Positions 38,577 through 47,471 of a stretch of DNA of 64,000 nucleotides are shown one piece after another (within the stretch, counting starts at the first letter, position 1; each line of letters begins with the position of its first letter). This DNA comes from Sulfurisoma sp963709555 (GTDB lineage: Bacteria > Pseudomonadota > Gammaproteobacteria > Burkholderiales > Rhodocyclaceae), in contig CAVPWR010000008.1 of the NCBI GenBank assembly GCA_963709555.1, forward strand, positions 806,001 through 870,000, given 5' to 3'. Below the pieces are notes generated by a model, which worked only from the letters and a program-made list of their open reading frames with translations, searched no databases and was not told the origin of the DNA. A program made the translations under genes and the position numbers.

Positions 38577-38825
38577 ATGAAAAAGCTGATGCTGCACCTG
38601 CATGCGGAATTGGAGATACCCGACGACTGGGAACTGGTCGAGCATTCCGGCGTCCTCGTCCTGAAAGTCGGCGACCGCTACGTCGATTTCGACATCGCGC
38701 CGCTGGCCACGACGGCCACCGACCCGGACGCGACCTGGAGCGACGACGACCCGCAACTTACCGAGGAAATCCTCAATACCGTGACCGGCCTCGACGTGCA
38801 GATGGAGATTTCCTATCTGCAGTGA
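38577..38825 (+). CDS. Small conserved acidic protein
   Basis: 82 residues, strongly acidic (DPDATWSDDDPQLTEEILNT), beginning MKKLMLHLHAELEIPDDWEL. GGAGG sits six bases before ATG 38577. No signal peptide or known domain; I recall similar short proteins in betaproteobacteria but no function. A hairpin follows, then zwf from the other strand. Confidence 0.65.
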   Translation: MKKLMLHLHAELEIPDDWELVEHSGVLVLKVGDRYVDFDIAPLATTATDPDATWSDDDPQLTEEILNTVTGLDVQMEISYLQ

Positions 38826-38855
38826 GGCCGTCGGCGGCGCGTAGCCCGTCGGCCA

Positions 38856-38873
38856 AAGCGCCGGCTGGCGCTT
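38856..38873. terminator. Possible bidirectional terminator between the 38577 gene and zwf
   Basis: AAGCGCC-GGCT-GGCGCTT is a perfect 7-bp stem with a four-base loop between convergent genes. T-runs are short on both sides, so it is a weak terminator candidate. Confidence 0.4.
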
Positions 38874-38876
38874 GTC

Positions 38877-40373
38877 TCAGTACGCCTGCAGGTCGGCGCC
38901 GTCGATTTCCAGGGAATGCCGCCAGAACTGGTCGTCGCGGTCGAACAGGCGGTAGGTGCCGCGCGGTCCCCATGAGCCGGCCTGGTAGGCGTTGATGAAC
39001 TCGCGTTCCATCGCCCACACCTTGAGCACCGGATCGACCACGCGCCAGGCCCATTCCACTTCGTCGTAGCGCAGGAACAGCGAGTGGTCGCCGAGCATGG
39101 TGTCGAGCAGCAGGCCCTCGTAGGCATCGTAGTCCTCGTCGCCGCCCTTGCGGTAGGTGGCGTCGAGGCTGATGGTGCGGGTGTGCAGCTCGAGCCCAGG
39201 CACCTTCACCTGCATTTCCATTTTCATGCAGTCGTTGGGCTGGATGCCGAGCATGATCCAGTTGGGGCGCGACGGGGCGTGGCGGGTGTGGCGCAACAGA
39301 TCCTGCGGCGGGTTCTTGAAACGGATGCAGATGGCCGAGCTGCCTTCGGCCAGGCGCTTGCCGGTGCGCAGGTAGAAGGGCACGCCCGACCAGCGCCAGT
39401 TGTCCACGAACAGTTTCAGCGCGGCGTAGGTCTCGGTGGTGCTTTCCGATGACACGCCTTTTTCCTCGAGATAGCCGGGAACGCTCTTGCCGTCGATCAC
39501 GCCGCTCGCATACTGGCCGCGGAAGGCATGGGCATGGACCGCGTTCTGGGTGATCGGACGGATGGCCTTGAGCACTTTCACCTTCTCGTCGCGCAGGTGC
39601 TCGGCCGCCATGGTGACCGGGGGTTCCATCGCCACCAGCGCCATCAGTTGCAGCAGGTGGCTCTGCACCATGTCGCGCAGCGCCCCGGCACCCTCGTAAT
39701 AGTCGGCGCGGCCCTCGATGCCGAGGGTCTCCGAGTGGGTGATCTGCACGTGGTCGATGTAGTGGCGGTTCCACAGCGGCTCCAGCAGCATGTTGGCGAA
39801 GCGGAACACCATCACGTTCTGCACCGTGCCCTTGCCGAGGTAATGGTCGATGCGGTAGATCTGCGGCTCGTCGAGGTGGCGGTAGAGGCCCTGCTGCAGG
39901 GTTTGCGCACTGAGGAGGTCGTAGCCGAAGGGTTTCTCGATGACGACCCGGCGCCAGCCGTGGGTCTGCTTGAGCAGCTCGACGTTGCCCAGTTTATCGA
40001 TGATGGCCGGGAATTCCGCGGGACGCACTGCCATGTAGAACACGACGTTGCGCGGGAATTCGGGGTTTTCCTCCAGCGTCTGCCGCAGACGGCTGTAGGC
40101 TGTGTCGTCGCCGGGCGGGTTGGCATGATATTGCAGCCGCGCGTGGAAGCGCTCGCAGGCCGACTGGTCGTAGCCCTTGGGGTATTTCTCGGCGAGCATC
40201 CCGGTGACCTCGGCTATCCACTGCTCGCGGCTCCACTGCTCGAGGCTGGTGGCGAGAATCATCATCTTCTCGGGCAGGCGTCCGGCGATCTCCAGGCGGA
40301 AGAGGGCCGGGATCAGCTTGCGCCGCGACAGGTTGCCGCCGGCGCCGAAGATCACCAGCGTGCACGGGTCCAT
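38877..40373 (-). CDS. zwf: Glucose-6-phosphate 1-dehydrogenase
   Basis: 498 residues from ATG 40373 (a GTG three codons earlier overlaps the gnd stop and is possible). Catalytic RIDHYLGKGTVQNVMVFRFA contains the active-site His and substrate lysine; the N-terminal NADP loop reads FGAGGNLSRRKLIPAL, where GASGDLxxRK is the common form, so G and N replace S and D. First step of the oxidative pentose-phosphate pathway. Directly downstream of gnd, with pgl diverging upstream. Confidence 0.95.
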   Translation of the reverse strand: MDPCTLVIFGAGGNLSRRKLIPALFRLEIAGRLPEKMMILATSLEQWSREQWIAEVTGMLAEKYPKGYDQSACERFHARLQYHANPPGDDTAYSRLRQTLEENPEFPRNVVFYMAVRPAEFPAIIDKLGNVELLKQTHGWRRVVIEKPFGYDLLSAQTLQQGLYRHLDEPQIYRIDHYLGKGTVQNVMVFRFANMLLEPLWNRHYIDHVQITHSETLGIEGRADYYEGAGALRDMVQSHLLQLMALVAMEPPVTMAAEHLRDEKVKVLKAIRPITQNAVHAHAFRGQYASGVIDGKSVPGYLEEKGVSSESTTETYAALKLFVDNWRWSGVPFYLRTGKRLAEGSSAICIRFKNPPQDLLRHTRHAPSRPNWIMLGIQPNDCMKMEMQVKVPGLELHTRTISLDATYRKGGDEDYDAYEGLLLDTMLGDHSLFLRYDEVEWAWRVVDPVLKVWAMEREFINAYQAGSWGPRGTYRLFDRDDQFWRHSLEIDGADLQAY

Positions 40374-40378
40374 CGTCT

Positions 40379-41299
40379 TCACTTGGCTTTACCCCCGGCC
40401 TTGACGGCATGGCCGCCGAAGGCATTGCGCATCAGCGACAGCAGGCGATAGCTGTAGCCTTTCTCGTCCTGGCTGGCGAAGCGCATCTGCAGCGCCAGCG
40501 TCAGCACCGGCGCGGGGATGCCCTGCTCGATGGAGTCGATCACCGTCCACCGGCCCTCGCCGGAATCCGAGACAAAAGGCGCGATGTTGTCGAGCGCCTG
40601 GTCGCGCTGCAAGGCATCGGCGGTGAGGTCGAGCAGCCAGCTCCGCACCACCGAGCTGTGCCGCCACAACTCGGTGAGCTGGGCCAGGTCGAAGTCGAAT
40701 TCCTTCTTGCCGCGCAGCAGGTCGAGGCCCTCGGCCAGCGCCTGCATCATGCCGTACTCGATGCCGTTGTGGATCATCTTCGAATAGTGGCCGGCGCCGA
40801 CCGGGCCGACATGGGCCCAGCCGCGATCGGGCGCCGGGGCCAGCGCCTTGAGCACCGGTTCCATGATCTTCGCCGTTTCGGCGCTGGCGCCGACCATCAG
40901 GCAATAGCCGTTGTCCAGGCCCCAGACGCCGCCCGAGGTGCCTGCGTCCATGAAGCCGATATGGCGCTCGGCCAGCCACTCGCCCCGGCGCTGGCTGTCC
41001 TTGTAGTTGGAGTTGCCGCCGTCGACGATGACGTCGCCCTTGGCGAGCATCGATGCCAGTTCGGTCAGCTGGGTCTCGGTCGGGTCGCCGCTGGGCAGCA
41101 TCAGCCAGACAATGCGCGGGGCGGAGAGCCTGGCCACGGCGTCGGCTACGGAAGTGGCCGCGACCATGCCGGATTCCTGCGCCAGGCCTGTGACGGTCTT
41201 GCCGTCGCGGTCAAATCCGACCACTGCGATGCCTGCACGGCGCAGCCGCCGCACCATGTTGCCGCCCATCTTGCCCAAACCGATCATTGCGAGTTGCAT
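40379..41299 (-). CDS. gnd: 6-phosphogluconate dehydrogenase, short (GntZ/YqeC) type
   Basis: 306 residues, the short decarboxylating form rather than the 470-residue E. coli type. AMIGLGKMGGNMVRRL is the nucleotide-binding motif; DGGNSNYKDSQRR, DAGTSGGVWGL and VGAGHYSKMIHNGIEYGMMQ hold the catalytic residues. Start ATG 41299 with AAGGGAAGG upstream. Yields ribulose-5-phosphate and NAD(P)H. Shares a 73-bp divergent region with pgl. Confidence 0.93.
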   Translation of the reverse strand: MQLAMIGLGKMGGNMVRRLRRAGIAVVGFDRDGKTVTGLAQESGMVAATSVADAVARLSAPRIVWLMLPSGDPTETQLTELASMLAKGDVIVDGGNSNYKDSQRRGEWLAERHIGFMDAGTSGGVWGLDNGYCLMVGASAETAKIMEPVLKALAPAPDRGWAHVGPVGAGHYSKMIHNGIEYGMMQALAEGLDLLRGKKEFDFDLAQLTELWRHSSVVRSWLLDLTADALQRDQALDNIAPFVSDSGEGRWTVIDSIEQGIPAPVLTLALQMRFASQDEKGYSYRLLSLMRNAFGGHAVKAGGKAK

Positions 41300-41372
41300 G
41301 GCCTTCCCTTCTTTCTTTGTGTGCGTGATGCCCGCTTGCATCGGGCAGGCAGATCATGCGACAGTTTGCCCC

Positions 41373-42056
41373 ATGACTCAAGTCCGACAAACCTGCCGCT
41401 GGCATGCCCAGCCCGATGCGGCGGCGCTGCAAAGCGCCGTCGTGGCGACAGTGCTGCACGCGGCACGCGATGCACTGGCGCGGCGCGGGGCCTTCCACCT
41501 GGTACTGGCCGGTGGCAGCACGCCGCAACGCGTCTATCGCGAGCTGCGCCAGGCCGCTACCGACTGGGCCCGCTGGCACATCTACTTCGGCGACGAGCGC
41601 TGTCTGCCGCCCGAGCATGCCGAACGCAACAGCCGCATGGCAGCCGAAGCCTGGCTCGACCATGTCGCGATCCCGCAGCGGCAGGTGCATGTCATACCCG
41701 CCGAAAAGGGCGGGCAGAATGCAGCCGCGGCTTACGCGACGGTTCTGGCGAGCGTTGGCGAGTTCGACCTGGTGCTGTTGGGCCTGGGCGAGGACGGCCA
41801 CACGGCCAGCCTGTTCCCCGGCCACGACTGGGGCGAAGCCGCCGATGCGCCGGATGCACTGGCCGTATTCGATGCGCCCAAGCCGCCGCCGCAGCGCGTA
41901 TCACTGAGCGCCCGCCGGCTGGGGGCGGCCCGGCAGGTGATATTCCTGGCCGCCGGAGCGTCCAAGGCGGATGCCCTGGCGGCATGGAAAGACGGTGTGG
42001 CGATTCCGGCGGCTGCGGTGAGGCCGGCTGCGGGGGTGGATATCTTTTTTGCCTGA
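41373..42056 (+). CDS. pgl: 6-phosphogluconolactonase
   Basis: 227 residues. FHLVLAGGSTPQRVYREL, YFGDERCLPPEHAERNSRMA and LLGLGEDGHTASLFPG are the three Pgl signatures. It hydrolyses the lactone made by Zwf, bridging to Gnd. Divergent from gnd-zwf, so all three oxidative-pathway enzymes can be governed from one 73-bp region. Confidence 0.94.
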   Translation: MTQVRQTCRWHAQPDAAALQSAVVATVLHAARDALARRGAFHLVLAGGSTPQRVYRELRQAATDWARWHIYFGDERCLPPEHAERNSRMAAEAWLDHVAIPQRQVHVIPAEKGGQNAAAAYATVLASVGEFDLVLLGLGEDGHTASLFPGHDWGEAADAPDALAVFDAPKPPPQRVSLSARRLGAARQVIFLAAGASKADALAAWKDGVAIPAAAVRPAAGVDIFFA

Positions 42057-42074
42057 GGCGGCAGGGCGCCTTGC

Positions 42075-43340
42075 TCAGTGATGCGCCGAGTCCTCGAGGT
42101 GCGCCACGTCGTCGTGCTCGCGCTGGTTGGCCTCGTGGCGGCGCTTCACCGCGAACATGGTGCCGGCGACGAAGAGGCCGAACAGTACGATGATCCAGTA
42201 AATGTGCAGGTTGGCCTTGATCAGCAGCGAGTAGATCGTGGTCATGACCAGGATCGACAGGTTCTCGTTGAAGTTCTGCACGGCGATGGAGTGGCCTGCG
42301 CCCATCAGGATGTGGCCGCGGTGCTGCAGCAGCGCATTCATCGGCACCACGAAGAAGCCCGAGAGCACGCCGACGATGACCAGCAGCGGCATCGCTACCC
42401 AAGTGTCGCGCACCGCGATCATCACCATCACGACCAGGCCCATGGCGATGCCCAGCGGTATGACGCGCACCGATTTTCTCAGTGTGATCATCTTGGCCGC
42501 CATCACCGCACCCACGGCGACGCCGACGGCCACGACACCCTGCAGCATGCTGGCCTTGGCCAGATCGAGGTGCAACGCGGTTCTGGCCCATTCGAGGACG
42601 ATGAACTGCAGCGTCGCGCCCGCGCCCCAGAACAGGGTCGTCACCGCCAGCGAGATCTGGCCGAGTTTGTCGCGCCACAGCAGCTTCAAACAGTGGTTGA
42701 ACTCGTGGAAAAGAAAGAGCGGGTTCTTCTTCAGCGGCTTGTGGTCGACGCCGGTGTCGGGGATGTACAGATTGAAGATCGAGGCGACCAGGTAGAGTGT
42801 GCCAATGATCAGCAGGCTTATTTCCGCCGTCGTGTCGATACCGGTGTCGATCAGCGGGAAGTCAAGCGCCAGCAGGGTATTGCAGACGTTGGGCGTGATC
42901 ATCGCGCCGCCCAGCACCACGCCGAGGATGATGGCGCCGACGGTGAGGCCCTCGATCCAGCCGTTGGCCACCACCAGCAGGCGGTGCGGCAGGTATTCGG
43001 TGAGGATGCCGTACTTGGCCGGCGAGTAGGCGGCGGCGCCGAGGCCGACCACCGCATAAGCCATGAGCGGATGCACGTCGAAGAACATCAGCGAGCAGCC
43101 GAAGATCTTGATGCCGTTGCTGATGAACATGACCCGCCACTTGGGCATCGAGTCGGCGAAGGCGCCGACGAAGGCGGCAAGCGCAACGTAGGAAACGGTG
43201 AAGAAGGTCTTGAGCAGCGGCTCGTAGGCCGCCGGCGCATGCATGTCGCGCAGGATGGCGATCGCGACGATCAGCAGGGCGTTGTCGGCGAGCGCGGAAA
43301 AAAACTGCGCCGCCATGATGATGTAGAAACCGAGCGACAT
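42075..43340 (-). CDS. lplT: Lysophospholipid transporter LplT
   Basis: 421 residues with about 12 helices. AAQFFSALADNALLIVAIAI at the start and YSPAKYGILTEYLP are LplT landmarks. The family flips lysophospholipids inward for repair by acyltransferase; no Aas partner is in the window. A His-rich charged tail (HEANQREHDDVAHLEDSAHH) ends it. In betaproteobacteria lplT is often next to alr-radA, as here, though a lysR gene is between. Confidence 0.9.
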   Translation of the reverse strand: MSLGFYIIMAAQFFSALADNALLIVAIAILRDMHAPAAYEPLLKTFFTVSYVALAAFVGAFADSMPKWRVMFISNGIKIFGCSLMFFDVHPLMAYAVVGLGAAAYSPAKYGILTEYLPHRLLVVANGWIEGLTVGAIILGVVLGGAMITPNVCNTLLALDFPLIDTGIDTTAEISLLIIGTLYLVASIFNLYIPDTGVDHKPLKKNPLFLFHEFNHCLKLLWRDKLGQISLAVTTLFWGAGATLQFIVLEWARTALHLDLAKASMLQGVVAVGVAVGAVMAAKMITLRKSVRVIPLGIAMGLVVMVMIAVRDTWVAMPLLVIVGVLSGFFVVPMNALLQHRGHILMGAGHSIAVQNFNENLSILVMTTIYSLLIKANLHIYWIIVLFGLFVAGTMFAVKRRHEANQREHDDVAHLEDSAHH

Positions 43341-43464
43341 AGGCGAGGGTGGCCGGGGGCTGCGGCTTTATAGCACGAAAGTCTGAGGGAGCCCGCCGGC
43401 GCCCGCGCTCTCCTGCGGGCCTCGAGACCGTACCGGCGCCGTCTCCGGCCATCATCAGACTATC

Positions 43465-43500
43465 TTATGCGTGATATTTGTGATTGAATATCAGCCATAA
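43465..43500. promoter_or_regulatory. Strong 36-bp dyad, probable LysR operator
   Basis: TTATG-CG-TGATAT, ten bases, ATATCA-GC-CATAA: the arms TTATG/CATAA and TGATAT/ATATCA pair perfectly, with only the two bases between them unmatched. It is AT-rich, in the 194-bp gap between lplT and the LysR gene, and ends 35 bp before the LysR start. It contains the T-N11-A spacing of LysR-type sites. Confidence 0.65.
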
Positions 43501-43534
43501 CGAATACGAAGTTTCCCCGGGGGAGTTCAGTCAC

Positions 43535-44437
43535 ATGGCCGATCGCAGGTTGCAGGTTTTTCATGCCGTTGCCAAGCAGCTTTCATTTACCAAAGCGGCG
43601 GAGGTGCTGTTCATGACTCAGCCCGCCGTGACCTTCCAGATCAAGCAGCTCGAGGAACATTTCAACACCCGCTTGTTCGACCGCGGCCATGGCCGCATTG
43701 CGCTGACGCCTGCCGGCGACTTGGTATTGGCCTATGCCGAAAGGATACTCGGCCTCGCGTCGGAAATGGACGTGCGCCTGTCCGAAATGACGGGGGAGAT
43801 CGGCGGTTCGCTGCTGGTCGGCGCCTCGACCACCATCGCCGAATTCATGCTGCCGCGCATCCTCGGTGAGTTCAAGTCGCTGCACCCCAACGTGCGTCCG
43901 CGCCTGGTCGTGGCCAACTCCGAGACCATCGAGACCCGCGTTGCCGAGCACACCATCGACATCGGCTTCATCGAGTCGCCCTCGCATCAGCCCAATCTGC
44001 AAACCGAAGCCAGTTGCGAGGACGAACTGCTGGTGATCTGCAGCCCGAAGTTCCCGCTGGCCAAGTACAAGGAACTCACGCCGTCACAGTTGGTCGACCA
44101 TCCTTACATCTCGCGCGAGCCGGGTTCCGGCACGCGCGAATTCACCGATGCCTACCTGCATCGCGCCGGCATCGCGCCCGAGCAAGTCAACCTGGTGATG
44201 GAAATGGGCAGTCCGGTGGCCTTGATCGGCGTGGTCGAAACCGGGCTGGGTTATGCCATCGCGTCCTCCGCATCGATCGCCAAGTCGCTGCGTCTCGGCG
44301 ACATCGTGGCGATCCCGCTCAAGCCCCGACTGACCCGCGATCTGTCCATGGTCTATCCCAAGGAAAAATTCCGCTCGCGGCTGGTTACCGCCTTCGTCGA
44401 TTACGCCAGCAAGCGCCTCAAGGAATTCGCGGCCTGA
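43535..44437 (+). CDS. LysR-family transcriptional regulator
   Basis: 300 residues. N-terminal helix-turn-helix: RLQVFHAVAKQLSFTKAAEV and QPAVTFQIKQLEEHFNTRLF. C-terminal substrate-binding domain (about 90-295) with a GASTTIAEFMLPRIL start. Start ATG 43535 has GGGGGAG upstream. It resembles the CbbR/CysL-type group (SFTKAAEVLFMTQPAV), but the effector and targets cannot be read. The dyad upstream suggests self-regulation or control of lplT. Confidence 0.88.
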   Translation: MADRRLQVFHAVAKQLSFTKAAEVLFMTQPAVTFQIKQLEEHFNTRLFDRGHGRIALTPAGDLVLAYAERILGLASEMDVRLSEMTGEIGGSLLVGASTTIAEFMLPRILGEFKSLHPNVRPRLVVANSETIETRVAEHTIDIGFIESPSHQPNLQTEASCEDELLVICSPKFPLAKYKELTPSQLVDHPYISREPGSGTREFTDAYLHRAGIAPEQVNLVMEMGSPVALIGVVETGLGYAIASSASIAKSLRLGDIVAIPLKPRLTRDLSMVYPKEKFRSRLVTAFVDYASKRLKEFAA

Positions 44438-44478
44438 GCGTTTCGCCGGTGCGGCTCCGGTAGACTGAGCAGGAATGG

Positions 44479-44551
44479 CCCCCACGCTCACTTCGTTCGC
44501 TGCCCCCACGGGGAACGCTGACTTCCTCGGGGCGGCCCGTCGGAAGTCATG
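44479..44551 (+). repeat. Dispersed GC-rich hairpin repeat, copy B (before alr)
   Basis: CCCCCACGCTCAC, TTCGTTCGCTGCCCCC, ACGGGGAACGC, then arm TGACTTCC (44519-44526), loop TCGGGGCGGCCCGTC and arm GGAAGTCA (44542-44549). The second arm holds the alr Shine-Dalgarno (GGAAG) and the A of its ATG. Same order as copy A, different arms that still pair. Confidence 0.8.
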
Positions 44552-45620
44552 ACCCGTCCGCTTCGCGCCCGCATCGACCTCGCGGCGCTCCGCCACAACC
44601 ACACCATTGCGCGCGCCCATGCCGGCGACGCCCGCATCTGGAGCGTCGTCAAGGCCAATGCCTACGGTCACGGTCTGCTCCGGGTTGCCGCGGCGCTGGC
44701 CGATACCACCGACGGCTTCGCCCTGATCGAACTCGATGGCGCGATCGCCCTGCGCGAGGCCGGCATCCGCCAGCCCATCCTGATGCTCGAGGGCTTCTAT
44801 GAAGCCGAGGAACTGCCGGCCTTCGCCGAATACGGCCTGACCACGGTGATCCACAGCCGCGCCCAGGCCGAGGCTTTCTGCGCCGCGCCGCTGCCGCGCA
44901 AGCTGCCGGTCTATCTCAAGCTCAATACCGGCATGAACCGGCTGGGCCTGAACCGCGACGAAGTCCCCGCCGTGCGTGACATGATCGAGCGTTCGCGCCT
45001 GGCCTCGAGCGTCACGCTGATGACCCATTTCGCCGATGCCGATGGCCCGCGCGGCGTGGACTGGCAGATGGATGCGCTGGCCGGACATGACGGGCGGCGG
45101 GCCGCGCAGCCTCGCCAATTCGGCCGGGCTGCTGCGCCACGGCCAAACCCAGGGCGACTGGGTGCGCCCGGGCATCATGCTCTACGGTAGCTCGCCGTTT
45201 CCCGAACAGACCGCGGAGTCGCTCGGCCTGCGGCCGGTGATGACGCTGCAGAGCCAGTTGATCGCGGTGCGCGACATCGTGCCGGGCGACCGCGTCGGTT
45301 ACGGCGGCACTTTCACCGCCGAGCGGCCGATGACCATCGGCGTCGTTGCCTGCGGCTATGCCGACGGCTATCCGCGGCATGCTCCCAGCGGTGCGCCGGT
45401 GCTGATCGCCGGGCAGCGCTGTGGCATCGTCGGACGCGTCTCGATGGACAAGCTGAGCGTCGATCTGAGCGGCCTGCCCGAAAAGGTCGGCGCTGGCGAG
45501 ACGGTGATTCTGTGGGGAGAAGGCCTGCCCTCCGACGAAGTCGCGGCCGCTGCCGGCACCATCAGCTACGAGCTGTTCTGTGCCTTGGCGGCGCGCGTGT
45601 CGATCATTGAAATGAAGTGA
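44549..45620 (+). CDS. alr: Alanine racemase (one frameshift)
   Basis: About 356 residues when repaired. Makes D-alanine for peptidoglycan. PLP lysine K35 in VVKANAYGHG; the second-domain Tyr is in GIMLYGSSPF. The frame shifts at about 45085: removing the A of GCCGGACATG gives DALAGMTGGGPRSLANSAGL and the frame continues to 45620. The 22-nt motif occurs at 45481-45503 and encodes EKVGAGETV. The start and ribosome binding site come from hairpin repeat copy B. alr is normally essential unless dadX exists, so a sequencing error is likely. Confidence 0.92.
45481..45503 (+). repeat. 22-nt dispersed motif, copy 5 (in alr, one extra G)
   Basis: AAAAGGTCGGCGCTGGCG, AG, ACG, with one G more than the rest, encoding EKVGAGETV. 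Confidence 0.65.
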
Positions 45621-46996
45621 TGGCAAAAGCCAAAACGGCCTATATCTGCACCGAGTGCGGCGCCTCCTCGCCCAAGTGGCAGGGGCAGTGCCCCGGCTGC
45701 GGGCTGTGGAACACCTTGGTCGAGTCGGTGGCCGAACCGGCGGCGGGCGTCAATCGCTATGCGACTTCCTTCGCTTCGCTGGCCGGCGTCGGCAAGTTGC
45801 AGGACCTCGCCGAGATCAAGCCACGCGAGGAGCCGCGCCAGCCCACCGGCATCGAGGAGTTCGATCGCGTGCTCGGCGGCGGGCTGGTCACCGGCGGCGT
45901 GGTGCTGATCGGCGGCGACCCCGGCATCGGCAAATCGACCCTGCTGCTGCAGGCCTTGTCGCGCTTGGCGGAGATCGGCCAGTCGGTGCTCTACGTCTCC
46001 GGCGAGGAATCGGCCGAGCAGGTGGCGCTGCGGGCGCGGCGCCTGGCGCTGCCGGTGGCGGGCCTGCGCCTGCTGCCCGAGATCAGCCTGGAAAAGATTA
46101 CCGCCACCCTGGCCGAGACGCGGCCGGCTGTAGCCGTGATCGATTCGATCCAGACCGTCTATTCCGAGGCGCTGACCTCGGCGCCGGGATCGGTGGCGCA
46201 GGTGCGCGAGTGCGCGGCGCAACTCACGCGCTTCGCCAAGCAGAGCGGCACCTGCGTCATCTTCGTCGGCCACGTGACGAAGGAGGGTGCGCTGGCCGGG
46301 CCGCGCGTGCTCGAACACATGGTCGATACCGTGCTCTATTTCGAGGGCGACACCAATTCGAGCTTCCGCCTGATCCGCGCCTTCAAGAACCGTTTCGGCG
46401 CCGTCAACGAACTCGGCGTCTTCGCCATGACCGACAAGGGCCTGCGCGGCGTCTCCAATCCTTCGGCCCTGTTCCTGTCGCAGCACGCGCAGGAGGTGGC
46501 GGGTAGTTGCGTGCTGGTGACGCAGGAAGGCACGCGACCGCTGCTGGTCGAGATCCAGGCGCTGGTCGACAGTGCCCACACGCCGAGCCCGCGGCGGCTC
46601 ACCGTCGGCCTCGACGCCAACCGGCTGGCCATGCTGCTGGCGGTGCTGCATCGCCACGCCGGCATCGCCTGCTTCGACCAGGATGTGTTCGTCAATGCCG
46701 TCGGCGGCGTGCGCATCCAGGAGCCGGCGGCCGATCTGGCCGTGCTGCTGGCCATCGTTTCGTCCCTGCGCAACCGGCCGCTGCCCGGCAAATGGGTGGC
46801 CTTCGGCGAGGTCGGCCTCGCCGGCGAGATTCGCCCCGCTCCGCGGGGGCAGGATCGCCTGAAGGAGGCCGCCAAGCTCGGCTTCACCCACGCGCTGATC
46901 CCCAAGGCCAATGCGCCGAAGGCAGCGATCAAGGGCATCGAGGTGATCGCGCTGGAGCGCGTCGAGCAGGCCGTCGAGCAGCTGCGCAGCCTGTGA
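45620..46996 (+). CDS. radA: DNA repair protein RadA
   Basis: 458 residues. N-terminal zinc finger CTECGASSPKWQGQCPGCG (residues 10-28), Walker A GGDPGIGKSTLLL, the RadA-specific KNRFG motif, and a Lon-protease-like C-terminal domain. Helps branch migration in recombination. ATG 45620 overlaps the alr stop; a GTG one codon earlier is possible. Confidence 0.95.
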   Translation: MAKAKTAYICTECGASSPKWQGQCPGCGLWNTLVESVAEPAAGVNRYATSFASLAGVGKLQDLAEIKPREEPRQPTGIEEFDRVLGGGLVTGGVVLIGGDPGIGKSTLLLQALSRLAEIGQSVLYVSGEESAEQVALRARRLALPVAGLRLLPEISLEKITATLAETRPAVAVIDSIQTVYSEALTSAPGSVAQVRECAAQLTRFAKQSGTCVIFVGHVTKEGALAGPRVLEHMVDTVLYFEGDTNSSFRLIRAFKNRFGAVNELGVFAMTDKGLRGVSNPSALFLSQHAQEVAGSCVLVTQEGTRPLLVEIQALVDSAHTPSPRRLTVGLDANRLAMLLAVLHRHAGIACFDQDVFVNAVGGVRIQEPAADLAVLLAIVSSLRNRPLPGKWVAFGEVGLAGEIRPAPRGQDRLKEAAKLGFTHALIPKANAPKAAIKGIEVIALERVEQAVEQLRSL

Positions 46997-47003
46997 TAGC
47001 CCC

Positions 47004-47471
47004 ATGCTGAAAAGGCTCTCGCGCATGCAGTCGGCCGCCATCGCCGCGGTACTGCTGGTCCTCATTCTGCCGCTGCCGCACCGCATCGCACCGACCTGGT
47101 CGCTGCGTCTGGTCGACAACGCCGGCATTCCGCAGGCCGGAATTCCGACGGTGCAGACATGGCGACATCCTCTTTATCAGCCCGATGAGCGCGCGGAGAC
47201 GCTGCGCAGCGATGCCCAGGGCCGTGTCACCTTTCCCGAACGCAATGCATGGGGCATTGCTGTCGTCCATGGCTACCGGGCCCTTGCCAAGATATTCGGC
47301 GTCGGCCTGGTCTCAGGTTTCGGCCCCGTCGTCTGGGTGAACGCGCGCAAGAACGCCGAATTCAGTGGCGCCAACCTCTATGTCCCCGGCCAAGTACCAC
47401 CGCACACGATCGTGATCCACCGCGACGGCGTCTGCCCGGCCGACGACCTGCCGGCGGCGGTGACGAAATGA
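47004..47471 (+). CDS. Hypothetical protein with N-terminal membrane segment
   Basis: 155 residues. One hydrophobic segment (about 9-25, AAIAAVLLVLILPLPHR) acts as a signal or anchor; the rest is predicted outside the cytoplasm, with a carboxypeptidase-regulatory-like pattern (LRLVDNAGIPQAGIPTVQTW ... LRSDAQGRVTFP). No name can be given. The ATG of the next gene overlaps its stop. Confidence 0.65.
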   Translation: MLKRLSRMQSAAIAAVLLVLILPLPHRIAPTWSLRLVDNAGIPQAGIPTVQTWRHPLYQPDERAETLRSDAQGRVTFPERNAWGIAVVHGYRALAKIFGVGLVSGFGPVVWVNARKNAEFSGANLYVPGQVPPHTIVIHRDGVCPADDLPAAVTK

